A stretch of 64,000 nt of DNA from Parietaria judaica (lineage: Eukaryota > Streptophyta > Magnoliopsida > Rosales > Urticaceae), in assembly GCA_954871525.1 (NCBI GenBank), contig OX940871.1:26634586-26698585 (forward strand), written 5' to 3'. Both the position numbers and the translations under genes were made by a program. Shown piece by piece: positions 11,591 to 22,443 of the stretch (within the stretch, counting starts at the first letter, position 1; every line of letters begins with the position of its first letter). Under the pieces are notes generated by a model. The model saw only the letters and a program-made list of their open reading frames with translations, was not told the DNA's origin and made no database searches.

Positions 11591-14500
11591 TATTTTGCAG
11601 AGAAAGCTCAGTCGCAAGGAGCGAAGAAAGGTTTCTCAAATTGAAAGGGAAAGAGAAAGGGAAGCAGGCCGGGCTACTGGAAACCGAGTTCTCCACTCTG
11701 ATCCTTACCGGTACAAATACAGATTTCACTTGGGCTTTCAGAACATTGTGTTGTTTTCTGTTATGTGCCTAGGATCGGTGAACTCGAATGCGGAAATATT
11801 GGCAATATCAGCCAACACTCACAAACCCAATCTCAGAGAGATTAAGCTTTGAATGTTTATTTGCTACTTTTATTAGCTTAAGCCTTAAGCTCTCTTAACT
11901 AGTCAAGGATATTAACCTAATGGGCCGGACTGGGACCAACTAAATAAAACCTCTAAACCGTAACTACCCTATTAAATATTCTAAGCGACATTATTGAACG
12001 ACAACTTAATTTAGTTATCCTAATTGATTAAATAAAATAGCGATGTTATATAAATGACACTAATCCTAAACTCTCAGAATTTATCACTTTTGACTATGAA
12101 ATATAGAGTTTTTTTCCTAGTATTTTCAGAAAGTTGTAATCCCTACTGGCATAAGATACAGACTTAAGTAACCATCAGCAATTAATCCTCTCTTTTTTTC
12201 ATGGCGATGACGTCTTTGTCTACCGTATCTGTAGCGACACAAGACGGAGTCCAACATATGAAGCATATCCTCGCTCAAGAAGGTATACTTTTATGTGCTT
12301 AAATAGATTGCATTTTCTACTAAAGAAATTTGATGTAAATTTAAATAAACGTGAATTTTCGGCGGTGTTATATTGCTGGTATTATGTTGATTAGACGAGG
12401 TATGTTTTACGGGAATTTACTAATAAGCAATTTTGTTACGCTTATGAGTATGAAAATATTGCTATAGATGTTATTTAATATTTGGGTATGTATGTCTTTT
12501 TTAAAACGTTGAGGTTGCTTGCATTAGAAGAAAACTAAACAGAGAGGAAGGAGATATGGAAAGTGGAAACATTAACTTCAATAATTACTTCTTTTTACAA
12601 AATAGTATTTTCATGTTTTATTTTAAATTGGCAACTGCCACCCCTTGGACTTTTTCAATTGGTACATATTTCCCCCTAATTGGCACTTGTGACGATATTA
12701 TAATTTTTTAACACGCCCTTTTAAACTTTACCTGCTTCCTTAATATTTTTCAAATAAAAATGATTCTTATAGATTCATTATTTGAAGATAATTTAGAAAC
12801 ATCAACTTTTCAAAATTACTTTCTCGTTGTGGATTTTTATCAGTTTGAAAGCTTCCTATGGTTGACTTTGTGTCTCCAGATCAAGATCACGCTCACACTC
12901 ACCGTACTCCAGGCGATCTCACCGTGGACGGCATGCGGAAGAATCTCATCGCAGCAAACCTATCACTCCCAAAATAGAATACATCACTGAGTTTGGTAGC
13001 TCAACCGATGTGAACGAAACAAAGCTTCGGGGATATTCTCCACCGTCCTCACCTCCGTCACTGGCTGATGTGGCAAACCGGTCGGAGCACTCGACCTTTA
13101 ACTCTTGCAAAGATATATTGGACAGAGTTACCCTCAGGAAAAAAACTATCGTGCCTTATAATATATCGAGCCTAGGTTATTGCCAAAACTATAAGTGGAA
13201 GAGGGAGCTCGTATTTCACTGAAACACACTTCCAAGAAAGAGGCGTATCTAATGCGAACAAATACGTATCTAATAAGTACTTTTTCTGCAGGCCGTCCGC
13301 TGGTCAAATACTTGAGGCACTATATGTCGACCCTGCATCTGGTGCGACTCTTAATAAGGACAAGGGAACCAAGGTGCCAAAACCGCCCATCGGGTATGCC
13401 ACGAATTCTCGAGATTCCTAAGATTAATAAGTAATTGGCAGCAGTTCTAAACTTTTCTTGTTGGTGCACTTCTTGAAATTTGGTCTGGAAGAGATGCTCC
13501 CTAAACTTTAAAAAATTAGCACACATATGCATTAAAAAATGTCAAAAAATGTTGACATGTGCGCTACACATCGCCAATCAGCAATGTGAACGAACCTACA
13601 TATTTCAGGGGGCATTAATGCCAATTACTCATTAGTATATATTGTAATTTTATTGGTAGATTTTCAAGAGTGAGCTTAATTTTTTTATTTTATAATCTCC
13701 TTTTCACAGCACGTCCTCGGCTTTAGCAAAATTGAACAAAGCAAGTACGTCACTGAAACCGCGAGAGGTGGAGAAAAAAGAAACGCCTCAAGAACGGCTG
13801 AAACGCATTATGAACAAGCAGCTAAATAAACAAAGTAATATAATTGAAAGACTATCTCGTCTCTTCCTTTCATATACTTGGACTCATTGACCCTTGTGAA
13901 CTCTGTGAATTGTGTTGTCTTGATTCTCAGTTAAGAAAGATACAGCTGCTGAGCAGGCAAAGAAGCGAGAGCAAGAGCGCCAGAGGTTCGAGAAACTTGC
14001 GGAAACAAACCGACTCAGTCGATATCGGCGGCGTAGCCGGAGTAGGAGCCGCAGCCGGAGCATCAGTCGCTCCCCTCCGAGGTATTGTAGTGGTTCTTCC
14101 TGTAACAGCTTTCGTTTTATAGCTCTTGATACTCATTCCTGATTTTGATGTGACCCCTAGTCGTGCGGAATGGTAGGGTTTTCCATAGGTTTGCCCATTT
14201 TTTGTTTTTAATAAATCTTTATTAGCGTTTTAAAATTCTTTTAATGGTTTTTGAATTTTATCTAGCTTTAAAAAAAAAAATTAAATAGAAAGAGACGGAG
14301 GTTTAACCCATTTGTCCATTTTAAACAAAAATCAATTAACTTTCAAATTCTTTTTTGTTTAATTTTTAGTAGCTCTTTAGTTTTAATTATATTTTTCGTA
14401 AGCAACTTATAGTCTGTTACTCTGTTTCATCAAAATGGAAATGGTCCGTTTCTTGAACCAAGGTTTAAAGAAGCCATTGCGATGATATCGATAGCTTGAA

Positions 14501-14888
14501 CCAAGGTTTAAAGAAGCGCTTGGTGTATGCCTTTTTAAACCTCGGTTCGCCTCCTGAGGCAGAGGGAAAACGCCTTGATGTCCGGTTACGCCTTTTTAAA
14601 CCTTTTCTCGATTGAATTTCATCGCGAAAATTTTGTTGGATGCAGAAGGCACAGACGTAGCCGAACCAGAAGCAGAAGCAGAAGCAGGGGCTCTCGAAGG
14701 CGTGATTCCCGCTCCCTTTCTCGTTCTCTGTCGCCTTACCGATCCCGCTCCCCCAGGTCAATGCAGTTTCTCCAATACATTCCCGCGCTAAATTTGACCT
14801 TTTTTACTATTTAACTTCGCTGTTATTTACATTTTATTGAGTGAATTGAGTTGATAATTGCAGGGTGAGAAGTCGATCGAGATTCTGA
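9461..14888 (+). CDS. CLASRP/SWAP-type SR-like splicing regulator (DRY_EERY domain), 13 exons, canonical start lost
   Basis: Exons: 9461-9651, 10524-10562, 10650-10798, 10940-11015, 11133-11436, 11601-11710, 12235-12282, 12880-13080, 13292-13393, 13710-13834, 13931-14081, 14646-14756 and 14864-14888. All introns are GT/AG and the frame stays open to TGA at 14886. Exons 1-4 carry the conserved N-terminal (DRY_EERY, 'alternative splicing regulator') region: RSEKKVHDMMDAARKRAQRR, RDDGLYQ, FDGRALLDFI and NFERYRDLIKHRRRGFTDEE. Exon 5 has an acidic D/E tract, then GWLVYKDKKAKEEEKRQKE. Exon 6 is the RKLSRKERRK coiled coil, and exons 8-13 hold PKIEYITEFG and RS repeats. The family binds CLK kinases and regulates splicing in the nucleus. 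Family members start MWHEARR; here the ATG-TGG position reads AGG-CGA (9455-9460), with TAG upstream in frame. The next in-frame ATG is 9497, giving 531 residues. Either translation starts there, or at a non-AUG codon, or the copy is damaged. Confidence 0.88.
11558..11582. repeat. (TA)n microsatellite in the splicing-gene intron 5
   Basis: About 12 uninterrupted TA units precede the T-rich acceptor of exon 6. Length variation here could alter acceptor context but not the frame. Confidence 0.85.
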
Positions 14889-15084
14889 ATCTTGCTTTGA
14901 CTTTTTTCTTACGTGTCTAGCAATGTGACTTTTTTATTTATTTATTTTTCTTTTTGAGAGCGAGAAAATGTTTTCTTAAATAATAAGAATATTTATAATC
15001 TGTTAGAATTTTGACGTGTATACCCCTTTTGTAATATGTGAATTAAGATGGAACTACTATTATTATATTGCTGTTATAAGGAAA
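14889..15084. other. 3' flank of the splicing gene
   Basis: AT-rich downstream sequence that would hold the 3' UTR. No gene was seen. Confidence 0.5.
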
Positions 15085-15742
15085 TTTGCGGTTAAAGTCT
15101 TCAAACTCATCTATTCTTATGGATAAGTCTTTGAGCTCAATTTTTAGCGACTAAAGTTCTGAAATTCATTAGCTTCTTACAAATACGTCTTCTACTATAC
15201 TGTCGCCAGCAACGTTGCATGTAACGTGGCATTGCTACGTCACTCAATGCCACGTCACTAAACTACTGTCTAGAATTTTATAACTTAAACATATATATTA
15301 TTAAATAATCAATTTTTTTTAGATATAACAAATATAGATATAAAATGATATACTTATAATAAATTATTGCTATTTAAATAATTAATAAATTATTGCTATT
15401 TAAATAATTTTATGAATGAAAAAGAACGACAATCACGATAGTTATACTTATTGGATTATTATTTAACTTTTCTTTTTTATCATTAAATGACTATTACTTA
15501 TTGATATTTAAATTCTTTAGCTATATATATTATCTATACATAAATTAGCAAAGATCGGAGTAGGATTCTCTTTTTCTAGGTCGCAGTCAATTTAGATGCT
15601 ATGTAGCACTTATAGTTAGCACTTAGCATTAATAGTCAAGGACCTATTTGTAAGAAAATAGTGAGTTTGAGGACTTCAGCCGTTAAAAATTAAATTCACG
15701 GACTTATTTATAAGAAATAGACGAGTTTGAGAATTTTAGTCT
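15085..15742. mobile_element. Inverted-repeat MITE, probably MULE-like
   Basis: The left arm (about 15090-15185, GGTTAAAGTCTTCAAACTCA then TTTTTAGCGACTAAAGT) and the right arm (about 15640-15742, GAGTTTGAGGACTTCAGCCG then GAGTTTGAGAATTTTAGTC) are imperfect inverted repeats of about 100 bp. The core is AT-rich, with GCAACGTTGCATGTAACGTG and two CCACGTCAC-type motifs. It has no coding capacity. The right end abuts the ATT microsatellite, so no TSD can be called. Confidence 0.65.
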
Positions 15743-15743
15743 C

Positions 15744-15776
<33 letters not shown>
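15743..15776. repeat. (ATT)n microsatellite at left flank of the MULE
   Basis: About eleven ATT units end exactly where the MULE terminus starts. A matching (TTA)n tract lies at the other end of the element, at 30086-30138. Confidence 0.9.
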
Positions 15777-16656
15777 GGCTTATTAGCAAAAGCCTCAATA
15801 AAAATCAAACTATTTAAAAAAGTACTCAAAGTTTCAATAATCTAAATTATACTCATTTTATACTTTGTTTTCCCTAATTACCCTCAAATCACTTTTCTCC
15901 CTCTTCTCCCTCGAGTTCTTCTCTCGTGCCCTAACTCTGCGTTTTCTCCTCTGCGTTTTCTCTCCACATCACGAGCTCCTTCTCCCTCGAGCTCTCGTGC
16001 CCTAACTCTGCCTTCTATCTCGAGCTCTCCTCTGCGTTTTCTCCTCGAGCCCTAACTCTGCAAATCGCGAGCTCCTTCACTAGCAACGATTCAAGCCCTA
16101 ACCCACGAGCTTTCCTCTCCTCTGCAAATCGCGATTCTTCTCACACTGCAATCTCGGGCACAACTGGTGAGAATCCATTTCTCATTCGCTTACGATTTCC
16201 GTGTCTCGTTTCGCTCGGATTATCATCTCCGTTCTCGAATTCTCCATCGATTTATCCTCTGTCGATTTTGTTTTTTGTTTTCTTGATCGTGATAACGTGC
16301 TAATAAGCGAAGCAAACGAGTTCAATGGAGTTCTGTACATTGTTAGGATCGTTAGTGGACTGGTCTTGCTTTTCTTTGCATGTTGCTTCTCGGTATGAAT
16401 CTGCGGTGCGAATCAGGATCGTTAGCGCATTGTTCTTGTTTTTGCATGACGTTTCTGTGTATGAATCTGTGGTTTGAATTGGGATTGTTAGTGGATTGTT
16501 CTTGTTTTGCATGTTGTTTCTGTGTATGAATATGTGGTGTGAATTAGGATAGTTTGATTGTTCGAATGTATATTGACAAACAATTTATTTGAATTGTGTG
16601 CAAATTGTGCCCTAACCTAAGACTTGATCAATTCGTGTGCAAAGTACAGTGTAAGG
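15777..16656 (+). promoter_or_regulatory. MULE left terminal region and leader of the passenger gene
   Basis: After the terminal repeat there is a C/T-rich tract at 15890-16150. Within it CTCGAGCTC, TCTCGTGCCCTAACTCTGC and ACTCTGC phrases recur several times. Then comes a repeated GGATCGTTAGTGGAYTG/CTTGTTTTGCATGTTGTTTC segment at 16345-16530, in about three imperfect copies. It probably contains the promoter and leader of the gene starting at 16657. No TATA box was assigned. Confidence 0.4.
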
Positions 16657-17029
16657 ATGCTAGAAACCGGGGCAACAAGTGCGGCTCAGTCGCAGGGAGC
16701 GGCCACAAATTCAGGCAAAATTGTGAAGCGTAACGCTCCTCCGAACCAAATGTATATTTCTAGAGCAATGTTCCTGGGGTATAGAATCAGATAGTGTGTC
16801 GGTCGAGTTGCGGGAATGTCGGGCTCGAGCAGATTGCCATCATTGGCTTCCTTTTCTGTACTAAGTTTTCTTTTTCTATCGTGACCGATAAATTTTACGT
16901 GAAATTGTGCAGGAAGTCAACATGTGGCGATTCCGAGAAGGTTTCCTCCTCTAATCCGATGTCTAAATCCAAAGACGCATCAAACGAGAAAGCTGAAATA
17001 AAGGTAAATCCAATTACATTGTAACTCAG

Positions 17030-17465
17030 ATATAATTATAAATGTTATTACAATTACGTAACTAGAATTATATAAATGTAACTTACTGTTACATGATTGT
17101 AACTACAATTGCCTTTATGTATTCTTGTTACATAACTGTAACTACAATAACAGTACAGTAACACTATAGTTACAGTTACAATCATGTAACTGGAGTTACA
17201 ATTATGTAACAGTTACATGATTGTAACTGTAACTATATTGTTACTGTATACAGTTCCAATCATGTAACTGTTACATGTTTGTAACTTCACTTACAAAATT
17301 GTAACTGTAATACAGTTACATGATTGTAACTGTAGTTACTGTATAGTTACTTTAGTTACATACTGTTAGTGTTTCATATGTTGCTGTATAGTTACATGAT
17401 TGTAACTGTAACTATAGTTATATGATTGTAAATTACAATGTAATTGTACTTACCACTATCTTATT
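17030..17465. repeat. GTAAC/GTTAC repeat filling passenger-gene intron 2
   Basis: Nearly the whole intron is made of GTAACT and AGTTAC half-sites in both orientations, separated by short AT-rich linkers such as CATGATT and ATAGTTACA. The coding exons on either side lack it. The same motif fills introns and spacers elsewhere in the MULE. Confidence 0.85.
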
Positions 17466-19006
17466 GCAGTTTCTTGTAGATTTGACTAGGAGAAGACATG
17501 GAATTAGAATCAATACATATCAACGGTTCAATACTATCAAATACATCGAGCAGTTGTTGGCTCCGCGGCCAGCTTGTTTAGATAAGTTTCAGAATGGACT
17601 TTTTGGTTACTTTGTCAACTTCAAGCAACAAACATCTTCATCTCGTTTTCTACACAACCTCGTGTTTCACATGGTGGATGGTAAAGATGAGTAACTGACT
17701 TTCATGTTCAATGACCAAGTCGTTGAGTTTGGCCTTAAAGAGTTTCATGCAACGACCTTCTTGAACTGTTCTGCCTTTCCATCCAAAGTCATCACAAGGA
17801 AAGGAGAAATAAGGGAGAAGTGGTTTGGTAGTTCATCAAGAGTTACGTGTAGTGATTTTGAGGATCTTTTTTCTGCTTCCGATGATATCGATGATGACGA
17901 TCTGCTGAAAATGGTGAATATTTACTTCTTCGAGGCATTCATCGACAGCAAGCCAAAGGATAAACCAATTGAGAACGCCCACATCGACTTAGCCAGTTCT
18001 ACTGCTTTCCAGTCCTATCCGTGGGAAAGAATTGTCTACGAAACCACTAAGGAGTTCATGTTAAAGGCTGCCGCAAGTTTAAATACCGACAGTCCCATAA
18101 CTGGCTATCACCTTCATGGTATGCCAACTGCAATTTTAGTGTACTTAGCCCAGGCTATACCATTGTGGTCCAAAGCCAAAATTGCTACGAAGCTGAATTC
18201 TACTATCGGTCCACCAATTTTGAATTGGAGTTTGCTTGGTGGTAAAGTATGCTCTAGAAAGGTTGCTTCCATTTTTGATGACATTGAGGTATTTTCGAAT
18301 CGCTTTACTTCATTTACAATTTAATTTAGTTATAATAAGCATGACACTGTTTTTGGAATCTTAATAATGTTATTATTGTTTTTCTAATATTACAGCTACG
18401 TGTTCTGTCGAAATATTGTTCTGGGAGACAACTTCCTCAAAAATCTAGTTCTTCACCACAAGCTCCTCAACAAGGCTCATCTTTAATAATCGATCAGCTA
18501 CGCAAAGAAGTAGCAGGGCTTAAAGAAGATAACAAAGAGATGAAGGCTGAGCAAGTTAGCTTGAAGAACGAAGTTGTTTTCTTGAAAAACCAAGTGGAGA
18601 TGCTAATGTCTCACATTGGTTTGAACAATAACGATCAACTTCACTCTCATCATACACCGGATTTAGGAGAGGTACTGATTGTAATGTAATTTACAACTTC
18701 TTTATGTAATTGTAATTTAGCATCACTTAAGTATTTGTAACTCCAGTTACATTGTTGTAACTCAAGTTACATTACCGTAACTCCGGTCCAGTTACATACA
18801 AATACTTAAATACACAACAAACATTGCACAACACTTGTATAATATTGTTGTGGAAAATAATATTACACAACATTTGTTTAAAACTGTTGTGCAAAATCCA
18901 AACAAAGCATTTTCACACAACACTTTTAAAGAACCGTTGTAGAAAAAACCCGTTGGCCTAAGCCAACCATAATCTCGCACTAATTTGCTCGATAAATAAT
19001 TAAAAA

Positions 19007-20160
19007 GGGTTAATTGCGGCAAAAATACCCAACCTTTGTAAATATTCTCCGATAGGTACCCAACCTCAATAAACGTAGGCAAAAGTACCCAACGTCACAC
19101 TTTTGTCGCCGACCAACTAACGCCGTTAGACACTGCCTACGTGGCCGTTAGGGTGTCTCGTGTGGAATGCCACGTGGCCAAAGGTTGGGTATTTTCGCCG
19201 CCACATGATCAAAGGTTGGGTACTTTCGCCGCCACGTGGCATTTAAAAAATAATTTTTTTAATTTTTTCTTTCTCATTAGCCAGTATGTTTTTATTCTTT
19301 TACGTATATCAAACATGATCAAATAATTTCATAAAATATGTACTTATAAAAAATTATGTTATTTTTTAAATAATCAAATAATTCCTTAAATTTATTAGTT
19401 TTAATTTATTTAAAAAAAAATATTTCCCGTGACTCATATTTTTATTTTTTTACATATGTTAAATCTAAAAAAAATAATTTTATAAAATAATTTTATAAAA
19501 AATATTTTTTCTTATAGGGATAATTTATAATTTTTTAATAGATTATATTAAAATTTTGAAACTAAAACATTATTGTATATAATAACACGAGCATTTTAAT
19601 ATTAATATTAAGGCATGATATGATTTTTGCAGACATATAACATATTTGAAACTAAGGCATGATTAAAACAAATAATTGTATCAAATACAGTTCAAGCTTA
19701 ATTTAAACTGAAAGTTTGGTGATTGGTAAAAATTATGTTTAACCTTATTATTTTTTGTTTTAAAGTGAAAAAAGAAAAGTAACATTTTTTTGGTTTTTCT
19801 TTAACATTTTTTTTATAAGTACATTGTTTATAAAATTATTTGATCATGTTTGATGTACATAAAAAAAATAAAAACATATTGGCTAACGGGAAAGAAAAAA
19901 TTATAAAAAAAATTTGTTTTTTTAATGCCACATGGCGGCGAAAGTACCCAACCTTTGATCATGTGGCGGCGAAAATACCCAACCTTTGGCCACGTGGCAT
20001 TCCACACGAGACACCCTAACGGCCACGTAGGCAGTGTCTAACGGCGTTAGTTGGTCGGCGACAAAAGTGTGACGTTGGGTACTTTTGCCTACGTTTATTG
20101 AGGTTGGGTACCTATCGGAGAATATTTACAAAGGTTGGGTATTTTTGCCGCAATTAACCC
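19007..20160. mobile_element. MULE MITE with long near-identical inverted repeats and 9-bp TSD
   Basis: The termini are GGGTTAATTGCGGC and its complement. The inverted arms of about 240 bp (19007-19250 and 19918-20160) appear nearly identical and weaker inverted similarity continues inward. The flanking direct repeat is AATTAAAAA at 18998-19006 and 20161-20169, a perfect 9 bp as expected of Mutator-like elements. The arms carry repeated AAGGTTGGGTA and GCCACGTGGCAT motifs. It has no coding capacity. Near-identity of the arms and the intact TSD suggest a fairly recent insertion. Confidence 0.93.
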
Positions 20161-20393
20161 AATTAAAAACTGTCGTGCAGTTTCATTTATTCCCATTCCA
20201 TCGAGTGTAATTTACAATTCCTTTTAGTGTTAAATTATTTTCCCCTTCTATTTTCTCTCACCTTACCTTCACTCTACTTTCGTTTTCTCTCGCATTTCAT
20301 CTGGTTCATCTCTCACCGTAGCGCTTCTTTTGCAATCGACCGCCTCTGCCGCTGCACGACGATCCCTTATTCCAGAATTGTGACGAAGAAAAG

Positions 20394-20498
20394 ATGGCAG
20401 AGAACGGAGATGAGACGGGAGAAACCACCATGGCATCACTTCCCTCTACTCGCTCCGATATCAAATCCAATTGCTCCAACTCGTTCCCATTTATCCAG
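20394..20498 (+). pseudogene. Probable captured first exon of a host gene inside the CACTA-like element
   Basis: ATG at 20394 opens a 35-codon frame (MAENGDETGETTMASLPS...) that ends at CAG|GTTTAA, a plausible donor. It is preceded by a C/T-rich leader (20225-20390) that looks like a plant gene 5' UTR. The next possible exons (20636 onward) are closed by stops, and I could not extend the frame. CACTA and MULE elements often carry such gene fragments. The source gene is not recognised. Confidence 0.4.
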
Positions 20499-20954
20499 GT
20501 TTAATATTCTTTAAATCAATCGCTTCCTTCCACCATTAGTCATTTTCTTTTCTGCCAATTTCTTTTTGCCCTAATCGATTATCCTTTTATGCAATTTTAT
20601 TCTAGTATCGAACTGTGTAATTTTTGCCCCAAGCAGTTCAGGGAAGGTTCTTAATTAAGGAATCTCAAGGTTTTGTAGTGATAAAGGTGTGCCTTTTCTC
20701 TCTCACAGACACCTGATTTTGTTAGTTTTATTAACTATACTATATAATCTAGACTTGATTTATTTAGTTAATATAAACTTATTCAATTGACACCTGTAGA
20801 CAAAGGCTGCTCCAAGCGGAGCCTCTAGTGCTTAAGGAGCTGCAAATATTCTAGTTAAAACAGAAGGTGGGTGATCTCCATGTGGGAAAAAAAAAAATCA
20901 GGTGATACTTGTATTTGGGCTTAACTTAAGTGAAGGGAAAGTAATAATTTTCGG

Positions 20955-21423
20955 CAGTGTATTGAAAAACGATATTGAGGCGCGCCTCAGTGAGGCGGAG
21001 GGTATAAACGCAACGAGGCTTAAGCCTCGGAAAGGAAGATTAAGGCGTGCGCCTCGGTCGTTATTTTCTCGCCTCGAGGCGCGCCTCGAGGCTTAAAATA
21101 ATATTCTTGTGATTTTTTTCCAAATCTTTTCAAATCTTCCCGTTAATTTTGTAATATATTATTAATATTTCATATCTTTTTTTTATTAACCTAATATTCA
21201 GGAATTTGTTACCTATTTTAAAGCTAATAATTAATAGTAATACGTATGATATTAATTTAATATTTATAGTAATACGTATAATATTAACGTATGATATTAA
21301 CCTAATACGTATGATATTTATATAATATTTATTAAGGCTTACGCCTCGAACGCCTCGAGGCTATACGCCTCGAGGCAATGCGAGAAAACGCCTCGAGGCT
21401 TAAATAGGTTATTCACAACATTG
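20955..21423. mobile_element. hAT-type MITE with GCCTCGAGGC repeats, 8-bp TSD
   Basis: A perfect 8-bp duplication, ATTTTCGG (20947-20954 and 21424-21431), flanks ends CAGTGTATTGAAAAACG and CACAACATTG. Both sub-ends are filled with palindromic GAGGCGCGCCTC and GCCTCGAGGC units (20980-21095 and 21330-21400). The core is AT-rich with ATTAACGTATGATATTAA-type repeats. It has no coding capacity. The GC-rich palindromes stand out sharply from the AT-rich surroundings. Confidence 0.9.
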
Positions 21424-21968
21424 ATTTTCGGTCTTAATTCAAGTCCCTGAGTATTTTTCTCTCAGTTTGATATGGAATCGCCTTTTTTTAGCTCAATATA
21501 AAATTGCTTTTTTGGAGTTTTGTATGATACTCTCAATAGTGATTTGCAGATCTAACGGTCCGACTTAAAGATCTTAGGGTTCATTGTTCTTGTGCTATTA
21601 TTATTCTGTTTCGATTCGAATCTTGATTATATTTAGTTTGGGGCGATTCTCAAAGTGCTCATTTGAAGTTCGTTTTGGATCCAGTGTTTAGCCGAGAATC
21701 TTTTGCGGTGATATATTCAGCGGCGGATGCCGATGAGAGCATCTTCGTCTACGGTAAGGCGGTCGAGTTTTAAATATGATTCGGTTTAAAAACTATTGCA
21801 GAAAATGCTTTCTGAGGTATCATCTTGTAATGACTACTCTCAAAGATTCATCAATTGTTCATGTTTCCTTAGTCCAAATACTTTGAATTAATTGTTGTTT
21901 GAATTTGATTAATACGAACTTTGCAATTTTCTCTTGGCTCTTTGTACAAAGAAGAGTACTGATTTTTT
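21424..21968. other. Interior of the CACTA-like element, possible captured gene sequence
   Basis: The stretch around 21590-21760 has a composition closer to a gene, with a short open stretch near 21715-21770 and a GTAAGG donor-like site. No family is recognised and no continuous frame survives. It may belong to the same captured gene as the 20394 exon. Confidence 0.3.
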
Positions 21969-22443
21969 GGGGTAATATTGGCAAAAGTAGCCAACTTGTT
22001 GTGTTTGTATCATTTATATGGCCAATGCGATTTAATCCTGGCAATAGTATTCAAAGTTTGCTAATCGTTTCAATCACAAATTTCCATCCACTTAACTTTA
22101 ACTCTATTAGTCAAATGGTGACGTGGCTTCGTTAATTGCCACGTGGGGTTCCAAGTGGACAACCACGTTATTTTTAATTATTTTTTTCTCTTTTTTTTAT
22201 TAAAATATCTTAATTTATTACTTAATATTTTTTTTTCTTTAATGCGTAGGACCCACTCCCTTGTCCCACATAACGGTCAACGCAGCCATGTCACCTTTTG
22301 ACTAACGGTGTTAATATTAAGTGGATGGAAATTTACAATTGAGATGATTAGCAAACTTTAAATACTATTGCCAGGATTAAATCGCATTGGCCATATAAAT
22401 GATACAAACACAACAAGTTAGCTACTTTTGCCAATATTACCCC
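21969..22443. mobile_element. MULE-like MITE with about 100-bp inverted ends
   Basis: Ends GGGGTAATATTGGCAAAAGT and its complement open arms of about 100 bp (21969-22070 and 22345-22443) that pair almost perfectly. They include TGTATCATTTATATGGCCAA and GATTTAATCCTGGCAATAGT. The core has CCACGTGG and poly-T. The flanks (TGATTTTTT and TTATTTAAA) are only a weak match for a 9-bp duplication. It has no coding capacity. Confidence 0.85.
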
